DNA of 64,000 nucleotides from the NCBI GenBank assembly GCA_002498365.1, contig DAHB01000003.1:124001-188000 (forward strand), in the 5' to 3' direction. Below the pieces are notes generated by a model that saw only the letters and a program-made list of their open reading frames with translations, searched no databases and was not told the DNA's origin. The translations under genes and the position numbers were made by a program. This stretch comes from Methanomassiliicoccaceae archaeon UBA421 (GTDB taxonomy: Archaea > Thermoplasmatota > Thermoplasmata > Methanomassiliicoccales > Methanomethylophilaceae). Positions 41,961 to 49,163 of the stretch are shown one piece after another. How positions within the stretch are numbered: the stretch's first letter is position 1; each line of letters begins with the position of its first letter.

Positions 41961-42899
41961 TCACCGCTTGCCCGACGCGCACTCACGCAGACGGGCCGAG
42001 AAGTCCAGGCCGGTCATATTTTCGGAAAGCTCCCACACCTTGGAGGCCAGGTCCGCGCTTTTCCCATTTCCGTGAGGCCGTACCGGAACGGCCCGGCCCT
42101 TGAACTCCATCCAACCGTCGGTGCCGTAGAGCTGGCCTCCCCGGGCCTCCGGGTCCAGGGCCGCGCGGAGGGCCGGCATTGCGCCGGCCTCCAGTTCGTG
42201 CATGAACGGTTTGAGCCATCTTCTCATCCTCTCCCTGTTCCTGTAGAGATGGGTATCGACAAGGCCGGGGTGGCTGGCTACGCTGATCGGAGCCTCCATG
42301 CCGAGGGACCTCATCCTTCTGTCAAGCTCCCGGGAGAAGAGCAGCGTGGCCAGCTTGCTCTGCTTGTAAGCCTTCCAGGGACTGTACGATCTCTCGGAAT
42401 TGATATCTTTGAAATTGATTTTTCCTCCGCGGTGCACGATGGAGGTCTGGGTGACGAGGCGGGACCCCGGAGTCGAGGCCAGGACAGGCATAAGGTGATA
42501 TGCGAGAGTGAAATGTCCCAGATGGTTGACTCCCAACTGGGATTCGAATCCTTTGACGGTCTTGCCGTAGGGCGGCGTCATGATCCCGGCGTTGTTCACG
42601 AGTATGTCCAAAGTGCTGTATTCGGACATGTACCAGGTTGCGAAATCCTCTATCGCGACAGAGTCTGCCAAGTCAATAAAACGGACGGAAACATCGGCTC
42701 GGGGCACAGAGGAGGCGATCTTCCCGGCAACTGTTTCCGCGCCTTTTACGTCCCTGTCGGCCAATACGACAGATGCCCCTTTGGCGCAGAGAGCTTCGGC
42801 GATGTATGCGCCCAGCCCCGATGCGCCTCCGGTCACCACAACGCGTTTCCCATCTATGCGGGGCACAATATCGTCATGCCAATCCCATCCGTCTGCCAT
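41961..42899 (-). CDS. Short-chain dehydrogenase/reductase (retinol-dehydrogenase-like)
   Basis: 312 residues. Classical SDR: NAD(P)-binding TGGASGLG, DILVNNAGI, catalytic Ser in TQTSIVHRGG, and YKQSK (Y-x3-K). ADRD after the second strand fits the cofactor-specificity loop. The length and NINFKD/PWKAYKQSKL region resemble the RDH/WWOX/protochlorophyllide-reductase-like branch. Substrate unknown. It lies 1.3 kb from heliorhodopsin on the same strand; any link to retinal is speculative. Confidence 0.88.
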   Translation of the reverse strand: MADGWDWHDDIVPRIDGKRVVVTGGASGLGAYIAEALCAKGASVVLADRDVKGAETVAGKIASSVPRADVSVRFIDLADSVAIEDFATWYMSEYSTLDILVNNAGIMTPPYGKTVKGFESQLGVNHLGHFTLAYHLMPVLASTPGSRLVTQTSIVHRGGKINFKDINSERSYSPWKAYKQSKLATLLFSRELDRRMRSLGMEAPISVASHPGLVDTHLYRNRERMRRWLKPFMHELEAGAMPALRAALDPEARGGQLYGTDGWMEFKGRAVPVRPHGNGKSADLASKVWELSENMTGLDFSARLRECASGKR

Positions 42900-43028
42900 G
42901 GAAGTTGACTGACATACAATTTGATAATCATTCCCGTTGAATATTATGGCATAATCTATTTCTATTCATACAAAAGCGGAGGATATTATATTACAGGAAA
43001 CGGACAACGAACAGGCTGTTTGACAAAA

Positions 43029-43220
43029 TCAGTCTTCGGGGAAACAACTATACTCTGTAAATCCCAGATTCTCGGTTGCCTGCGAATACAATTCTTTAAA
43101 CTCCAACATAGCGGAAAAACTGTCGGCAGCATCGACGAACGCAAGCACCTGGACGTTTTCGACGTCGTTGCCATTCGGAGACATCGTGGTTCCTTCGGTG
43201 GTGATTATTGCATATCTCAT
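43029..43220 (-). CDS. Small hypothetical protein (63 residues)
   Basis: Reads MRYAIITTEGTTMSPNGNDV then ENVQVLAFVDAADSFSAMLE and FKELYSQATENLGFTEYSCF. It has a compact alpha/beta look and normal composition, unlike shadow frames. No family recognised. Start ATG at 43220; an A/T-rich promoter-like stretch lies upstream. Confidence 0.5.
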   Translation of the reverse strand: MRYAIITTEGTTMSPNGNDVENVQVLAFVDAADSFSAMLEFKELYSQATENLGFTEYSCFPED

Positions 43221-43345
43221 GCTTTTTGATCATAGTTGGACTTAAAGATATGATCCCGCAATTGAAGCAATAGTATTCACCTTTGTTTCATAGAATATGT
43301 AGATCAGATCGAAAACGATCTATAATCCGACTTCAATCTTTTTTC

Positions 43346-44377
43346 GTGTTACAGGATATTTCCTCAATAAAGAGTGAACTGATTGTCGACAAATCCTGCG
43401 ATACCGTAATTAGGGACCTAAAGAAACTGAATATCAAATTGCCAGGCGCATCTTTCTTTTCAGGAGGTGAGATGGATTTCGATACTGGGTCGGATTATAA
43501 TCTCGTTCTTTTAGAAGATGAAGATAAGTATCGATTAAGTGCAAAAGAAGGGATGGAGGCTATCAAAGATGGTAATCACTCTATATGCGCTTACGATGAG
43601 TCGATCGCGATTTATGCAGCACTTGAAGGAAAAGCCGTCATGGTTTCTCACGCCCTTGTGTACCTGAGGCCAGACGAATATCTCCCTATCACATATTTGA
43701 CTTTGAGTTTTTACACTCGTTCAGACAAGATAATCAACGTAGCTAAGGAATCCGCTAAAAAAACGGAAAATCCAGATCGTCAAGCAGCGATCGATAGAGC
43801 AGTAGAAAAGATGCAGTTGATAAAAAATTATTGCATTGATAACACCGTCTTGTTCATAGACGGGGCGCTGATCGCAGGAGATGCATATACATCGGTTATG
43901 GCGGAAATAAAAAAACTTTCGGATCGAAACATATTTCCGGTATTTTTTGTAAAGAATAGTGCCAGCAATCTTATTTCAGATTATATGCCTGATTATTGTT
44001 CTGGATTCAATAGCGATATGCACTGGGCAAACACTATTCTCAAAACAGGCGAAAGAACCAGATTTTTTAAATATACAGATGGTCACAATTCGTCAAATTC
44101 TAAAGTATTCTGCTATATAAAACATATGGATGGTTCGAGTCCAGTAAGAATCGAATTTTCAACACTAACTTATGAGAAGCATCTTTCCAGTGTTGAAACG
44201 ATTTTGGATATGATATATTATTTGTTGTTAGCCCAGGGCAATAAACAAAACCCGCAGATACGACCAATTGCCGTTGCAGAAAAGTATGCCAGAGAAGTAT
44301 TGAAGCTTTATGATATTAATCGCGAAGTCAGAAGTGCTGGCCTTACGCCAACGATGAATGAAGAGAGGTGGGGGTAA
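43346..44377 (+). CDS. nurA: NurA-like nuclease
   Basis: 343 residues from GTG 43346; a TATA-like CTATAAT about 25 nt upstream points to a leaderless start, and a TTG at 43283 is the alternative. NurA-fold motifs: ICAYDESIAIYAAL (usually D-G-S), VLFIDGALIAG, VFFVKNSASNLI, and a C-terminal IRPIAVAEKYAREVL, where NurA proteins usually have A-H. So the family is recognisable but the first and last motifs deviate. NurA works with HerA as a 5'-3' DNA end-resection nuclease. First gene of a five-gene operon; AT-rich. Confidence 0.78.
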   Translation: MLQDISSIKSELIVDKSCDTVIRDLKKLNIKLPGASFFSGGEMDFDTGSDYNLVLLEDEDKYRLSAKEGMEAIKDGNHSICAYDESIAIYAALEGKAVMVSHALVYLRPDEYLPITYLTLSFYTRSDKIINVAKESAKKTENPDRQAAIDRAVEKMQLIKNYCIDNTVLFIDGALIAGDAYTSVMAEIKKLSDRNIFPVFFVKNSASNLISDYMPDYCSGFNSDMHWANTILKTGERTRFFKYTDGHNSSNSKVFCYIKHMDGSSPVRIEFSTLTYEKHLSSVETILDMIYYLLLAQGNKQNPQIRPIAVAEKYAREVLKLYDINREVRSAGLTPTMNEERWG

Positions 44378-44380
44378 AGA

Positions 44381-45934
44381 ATGAAGTGGATTGTATTAGG
44401 TGAATCAGACGGAAAAATCAAATTGACATCGAAAGGTGGCGTAAAAAATGCAATATTGCCTAAAGGATCATATCTAACTGCCGAAAGTGGCGAGAATAAA
44501 TTCATTTTAAGAGTTGATGACAGCCGTCAGATCGAACCATATTCTCCATCCCCTCTCATTGTCGACATGGATCTGTCTGGAATCAATGCAGATCGCCAAT
44601 GTAAAAATGAGATAACTGCATATCGTATCAAAGACGAATTCGAACGCGAAGACGGCATGATCGATTTCATCCCACCATTAACAGAGGCCAGACGTTCCTC
44701 CCAGGAAGAAGTGGATCTGGCCCTGGGGATGAGTCAAAGCGGACCTAAGGTGTTTATCGCTACGGTTCAGTCTAATCAGAATAGGATCCTAAAAGATGAA
44801 TCAGGAAGACACATTACAGCAAGTCTACCTGATGAAATGTTCTTTCATCAGATATTGATTTGCGGTAAAACGGGAAGCGGTAAGACGGTTGCCATGAAAT
44901 ATCTGGCACAATATTTTACCGAAGTAATGGAGGGGGCAGTCCTGGCAGTCAACGTTAAAGATGTTGATTTTCTCATGATGGATAAATCCTCTACTTCAAA
45001 CGACGATAAAATAAAGTCAGAATGGGAAACACTTGGATTTCCACCTCATGGTGTCAACAACCTCACCATGTATATGCCGGCAAACCGCGATTACGAGAGG
45101 ATAAAAGGAATAAACGTGGGCCTCTGCAAGAGGATAACGCTATCTGTAGATGAGATAGATCCAGAGTCTCTTGTTGGATTACTTCAGGGTATTTCAGATA
45201 AAGGTGCGATGAGCCTTCCCGGCATATTCAGATACTGGAGGCAGTACAGGAGAAAGGGCAATGAAAATTTCTCCAATTTTGTTAAGTATTTCGATGAATC
45301 GGACGACAATAAGGAGTTCAACACTCTGAATGAACGCGGAGATGAGAGTAGAATTAAGTTGCACAGTGGAACATATGAAAATATGAGAAGAAGTCTTGAT
45401 ACTACGCAGGAATTTTTTGACAACAAAAATTCTATCAATCTCGGCTACAAAGACATACTCGAATCAGGCAAAATGAGTATTCTGGATTTCTCAGGAGACA
45501 AAGGCCCCAAATTCGGTTCAATCCTTCTTCGCGACCTTCTCAAGAAGATTGTGAATGCAAAAGATAGCCTGTTAAGTAAGGTGCCTATTTTGATAATCAT
45601 CGACGAAGTACATCAGTTTTATGGTTCGGATGATACAAAGGATGCATTGTCTGACCTAGACACCATTTGCAGAACAGGAAGAAGCAAAAAAATCGGCATT
45701 ATTTTTGCATCTCAGAGTCTCTCCGACATACCGTCTGGATTGTCATCTGTAATAAATACGCAGATTTCTTTTAAAACCGATTCCAGTACACTGAAGAATA
45801 TCGGGGTAAGGGCAACCCAAGACGAGATGGAGGGACTGGATACGGGATTTGCATTTGCCTCAATACATGGATTGCCGCAATTAAAGATATTGAAATTCCC
45901 ACTTTCATATTCAGGAGTTGTAAAGAATGAATGA
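44381..45934 (+). CDS. herA: HerA-like DNA-translocating ATPase
   Basis: 517 residues. The N-terminal beta-rich part (about 1-110) is the HAS-barrel. Walker A GKTGSGKT (162-169), Walker B ILIIIDEVHQFYG (about 405-416), sensor-like GIIFASQSLSDIP, and a final KFPLSYSG typical of HerA. Strong ribosome site GAGGTGGGGG; only 3 nt after the NurA-like gene. Forms hexameric rings that pump DNA into NurA. Followed with overlap by a 51-residue ORF. Confidence 0.92.
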   Translation: MKWIVLGESDGKIKLTSKGGVKNAILPKGSYLTAESGENKFILRVDDSRQIEPYSPSPLIVDMDLSGINADRQCKNEITAYRIKDEFEREDGMIDFIPPLTEARRSSQEEVDLALGMSQSGPKVFIATVQSNQNRILKDESGRHITASLPDEMFFHQILICGKTGSGKTVAMKYLAQYFTEVMEGAVLAVNVKDVDFLMMDKSSTSNDDKIKSEWETLGFPPHGVNNLTMYMPANRDYERIKGINVGLCKRITLSVDEIDPESLVGLLQGISDKGAMSLPGIFRYWRQYRRKGNENFSNFVKYFDESDDNKEFNTLNERGDESRIKLHSGTYENMRRSLDTTQEFFDNKNSINLGYKDILESGKMSILDFSGDKGPKFGSILLRDLLKKIVNAKDSLLSKVPILIIIDEVHQFYGSDDTKDALSDLDTICRTGRSKKIGIIFASQSLSDIPSGLSSVINTQISFKTDSSTLKNIGVRATQDEMEGLDTGFAFASIHGLPQLKILKFPLSYSGVVKNE

Positions 45935-46082
45935 ATCGACACTCGAGTACCTTTTGGGAATAGCGGAAACAGATATCCAGAAAAAGATAATACGATTATT
46001 TTCCGAGAGGATCGGTCCCGATATCGATCCTGACGTGTTACTCAGGGAGATTTTAGATTACATAAGGGAGGTCAAACAGTGA
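45927..46082 (+). CDS. 51-residue protein between HerA-like and SMC-like genes
   Basis: MNESTLEYLLGIAETDIQKK, IIRLFSERIGPDIDPDVLLR, EILDYIREVKQ: an all-helical, charged small protein. It overlaps the HerA-like gene by 8 nt and the SMC-like gene by 4 nt (GTGA), so it is translated in the operon. It may be a small adaptor like those that bridge ATPase and nuclease subunits; function unknown. Confidence 0.75.
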   Translation: MNESTLEYLLGIAETDIQKKIIRLFSERIGPDIDPDVLLREILDYIREVKQ

Positions 46083-48157
46083 TCCAGTTCGACTATTCAC
46101 TAGAAGTGGATATGGGAACGGAGAAGCGAATTTATTGTCCTCCGAAAGAAATATCCAATGAATTAAAAAATATTTTTAGGATTCAGGGGCCCAACTCCAG
46201 CGGGAAAAGCACATTGATGAACATCATTGCTATCGCTTCGCATGGCCTCACAAAAGGAAAAATTCCACCCTCGGTTAGATCGAGGATGGAGGAACTCGTG
46301 AAACCAGGTTACAAGGATCTGGAATTCGAAATGACAATCTCGGATCCGGTTTCAAAAAGGGCATTGAAATCCTCAAAAAAGAAGGGAGAAACCGAAGTAA
46401 AAGTAAGAGAGTCCTTGGATGGTGGCAATTCTTTTTCGATAATAATCGCCGATAATTTCGAGAAAAAATACAATCTCATATATGACATACCGGAGAACCC
46501 TGTAGGTCGACTCAACGAGTTGACAGGTGAAATAAAGACTGTTCAAAATCTGTTTGTTGGAAAAACAAGCGAATTCCAAAGATACGTAGAAAAAACATCC
46601 AATGAGATTGGCAACTCCATGGGGCCGGAAGAGATCAAAAAGCTTGAAGATGATTTAAAATTTGAGGAAGAAGCACTTAAAAAATATAATCTCGAACCTG
46701 AAAAGGCCGAATTAGCCTCTTTAAAAAGATTGATGGTTGCTTACAAACTTAAAGAGTACAACGACAAGGCAGAGGAAGCAGAACGCATATTTAGTAATGC
46801 AAAAAAAGAAATCAAAAACAGTGACAATTCAAAGGTAGAGAAAGAATACTCGAAAAAGATAAAGGAGCTGAGTACAAATGTTCATTCTGTCAGTTCATCT
46901 AAATTTGATCTGGTAACAGAGGCCAACAAATGCAATTATCCAAAGTTTGATGAACTAAAAAATGCGATGGATAAGATAGGCAGAGACGCAAATGCGGTAA
47001 TTAAGAGGGGCGGTATTTCACAATCATGCGTTGATGCAGTATCGGAGGTAAAAAATTTTGCCGATTCAATAAGCTCCTCTTCCAAGGGAGAAAGTTTAAA
47101 GGCAATGTCAGAAGTCATCCGAGTACTTGACCAATATGTGGACAAGAACATCGAGCTTCCCGAAATAGGATTACTTGATGAATTCCTTCAAAATTTTAAG
47201 AGAAAATACGAAGAGATGAACTCAGAATATGACATTAAGTCATTAAGAACGATAAGTCAAAAGGCTCAAAATATAATGCATCAGATTGCTGAAATCAACA
47301 AATTGGTTCCTTCAATCATTCCCCCATCTGAAGATAAGACCGAATCTTTTGAGAAGGAACAAGAGTTGAGCTGGTTGGAAGCTCAATGCTCACGTGCAAA
47401 GGAGAATAGATCAGATTATGTCAGCAAGGTATCTTCTGAAATGGGCATCAATCTGGTAAACCTTGATGATGTGATCAAACAATGTCACTCAATTCTTGGA
47501 GATGAATACAAGGAGAAATCATTCAACGAAATAAAAGATGATTATGATATTAAAAATAATTCAATTGCGAGATTCGAATCGGAAAAGAAAGACATTAGCT
47601 TCAGAGCAGAAAAACTCAGAGATAAAATTAATAAGGAAAAATCCAAGCAATCATCGCCCTACATAGGATATAAGAATGAAATAAAGGAACTCCAGAATCA
47701 GGTGTCTGGACTCATGATATCACTGCTTTCGGCCAATCGTAAGCTCGAAGCCGTGGAAAAAAAGAGCTATGGCAGTTTTCAAAGGAATGATCCATTTTTT
47801 AAATCTGTGTGGTCATATCTTGGGAAAAGGCTGAGAAATGTAAGGCATTTAGATAAAGAATATGATGTGTCGGAGGTCGACCTTATCGACGGGATAATTA
47901 TCACTAGTGACAAAACAATAATCCACCTCTCTGATATGGGTACAGGTCAGAGTCAGTTATCTTATCTCAAAGGATTACTTTCTGCTGATGACAACAGAAT
48001 GATAATTGCTCTCTTCGATGAAGTTTCAACTATGACGGATTCCACACTGGGTGTTCTGTTTCAGGAATTTGAAAAGTTACAAAAAGAGGGCAAATTGATG
48101 GTCGGGATGACGGTTTCGCCTGCAGACAAGACAGAGGTGAGCTCCTATGGAGTATGA
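46079..48157 (+). CDS. SMC/Rad50-like ATPase
   Basis: 692 residues, GTG start. Walker A GPNSSGKST (37-45), a long coiled-coil region (about 180-580) without an evident zinc hook CxxC, then MGTGQSQLSYLKG (signature-like) and Walker B MIIALFDEVSTM (about 641-650). It ends with MVGMTVSPADKTEVSS. The layout is Rad50/SbcC/RecN-like but shorter. No Mre11 nuclease gene is adjacent; NurA-like takes that place in this operon. AT-rich. Confidence 0.85.
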   Translation: MIQFDYSLEVDMGTEKRIYCPPKEISNELKNIFRIQGPNSSGKSTLMNIIAIASHGLTKGKIPPSVRSRMEELVKPGYKDLEFEMTISDPVSKRALKSSKKKGETEVKVRESLDGGNSFSIIIADNFEKKYNLIYDIPENPVGRLNELTGEIKTVQNLFVGKTSEFQRYVEKTSNEIGNSMGPEEIKKLEDDLKFEEEALKKYNLEPEKAELASLKRLMVAYKLKEYNDKAEEAERIFSNAKKEIKNSDNSKVEKEYSKKIKELSTNVHSVSSSKFDLVTEANKCNYPKFDELKNAMDKIGRDANAVIKRGGISQSCVDAVSEVKNFADSISSSSKGESLKAMSEVIRVLDQYVDKNIELPEIGLLDEFLQNFKRKYEEMNSEYDIKSLRTISQKAQNIMHQIAEINKLVPSIIPPSEDKTESFEKEQELSWLEAQCSRAKENRSDYVSKVSSEMGINLVNLDDVIKQCHSILGDEYKEKSFNEIKDDYDIKNNSIARFESEKKDISFRAEKLRDKINKEKSKQSSPYIGYKNEIKELQNQVSGLMISLLSANRKLEAVEKKSYGSFQRNDPFFKSVWSYLGKRLRNVRHLDKEYDVSEVDLIDGIIITSDKTIIHLSDMGTGQSQLSYLKGLLSADDNRMIIALFDEVSTMTDSTLGVLFQEFEKLQKEGKLMVGMTVSPADKTEVSSYGV

Positions 48158-49046
48158 ACTCGACAATTATCAATCTCGTGTTCTTCGCCAAATGTATGAC
48201 TCATGCAAGAAATGGCTAATGGACAATAAGAGGTACAAGAAAAATTCGGTGCTTTTTTCAATAATTAAAATGACTAACAATGCGAGACATGAATTTTTCC
48301 GTGAAACCGCAGAGGAGTATATTGATCCGCCAACATCTTCATTCCTTATCGAATTGGGCCTCATACGTGGGACAGATTACAAATCCAGATATTCATTCAC
48401 CGGTGCCGGTCTTCATTACACAGAGATAAATATATTGGGCAACAATAATTATTTAAACGCGCTGGACAGTGAATATTTCAACGTTTTTGAAGACATATCT
48501 ATCGGAGACAGGGAACGTATAATTCTTCTCACAATGGTAGCATTGCGCACTTTTTCAGATAAGGCAGCCGTCGACATGAGGGAATCAACAGGAATCATGG
48601 ATGCGTGGTGGGAGATCATGTTGAACATAAATGATTTGCTCATAGAGCATGATGTCATAAGCGCCTCTAGTTCATTAAGGGGAAATGCTACCAAAAGTAA
48701 AATCGAGCACCCCGCTAGTCATTTAATAAGGCACTCAGATACCCTAAATAGAGCAACAAAAGGGATATACATCAACAAATCCCTGAATTATTACCTCTCC
48801 GTATTTGAGAATGGAATAATCAATGTGGATAAATTATCCAATATCCTTGAATTGATATTTGAAAAGAAACAAGATTCTCTTGTGCTTAGTGACTTTTCAT
48901 CAGAGATGCGTTCTTTCTGCAGGATTCATGGTTTGGATGTTGCTTCTTCGTTTCAGGAGGATTATTTCGACTCGAAATATGATGATTACATCTCTGGGGC
49001 CTTTGAACTTACCAGAATGAAATTTATCAATCGTACAACAGATTAA
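48147..49046 (+). CDS. Unknown protein, last gene of the NurA-HerA-SMC operon
   Basis: 299 residues, no family recognised. Mostly helical and polar; YKSRYSFTGAGLHYTEINIL resembles a winged-helix end. GAGGTGAGC 6 nt before the ATG supports the start; the gene overlaps the SMC-like gene by 11 nt. Position suggests a subunit of the same complex, for example a kleisin/WHD-like partner of the SMC protein; this is inference. Confidence 0.75.
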   Translation: MEYELDNYQSRVLRQMYDSCKKWLMDNKRYKKNSVLFSIIKMTNNARHEFFRETAEEYIDPPTSSFLIELGLIRGTDYKSRYSFTGAGLHYTEINILGNNNYLNALDSEYFNVFEDISIGDRERIILLTMVALRTFSDKAAVDMRESTGIMDAWWEIMLNINDLLIEHDVISASSSLRGNATKSKIEHPASHLIRHSDTLNRATKGIYINKSLNYYLSVFENGIINVDKLSNILELIFEKKQDSLVLSDFSSEMRSFCRIHGLDVASSFQEDYFDSKYDDYISGAFELTRMKFINRTTD

Positions 49047-49163
49047 ACGCCCCCTTAGGTGGTGAAAAAATCTACCATCGGTGTTAATCATATCATTATT
49101 TGAAATTAAATTACAACTCTGGGTGCCGGCATGTTGAAATAAATTGCTGCCGCTTTGTTCCTA
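49047..49163. other. Promoter gap before the PLD-helicase gene
   Basis: AT-rich TATA-like DNA (about 49100-49115, AAATTAAATTAC) 45-60 nt before the ATG at 49164, so the PLD-helicase probably has its own promoter. Confidence 0.4.

Noticed and set aside
46079..49046. Reading the SMC-like gene and its neighbour as a Wadjet (JetABCD) system
   Set aside because: The SMC protein is far shorter than JetC, and no JetA/B-like or topoisomerase-like JetD protein is recognisable.
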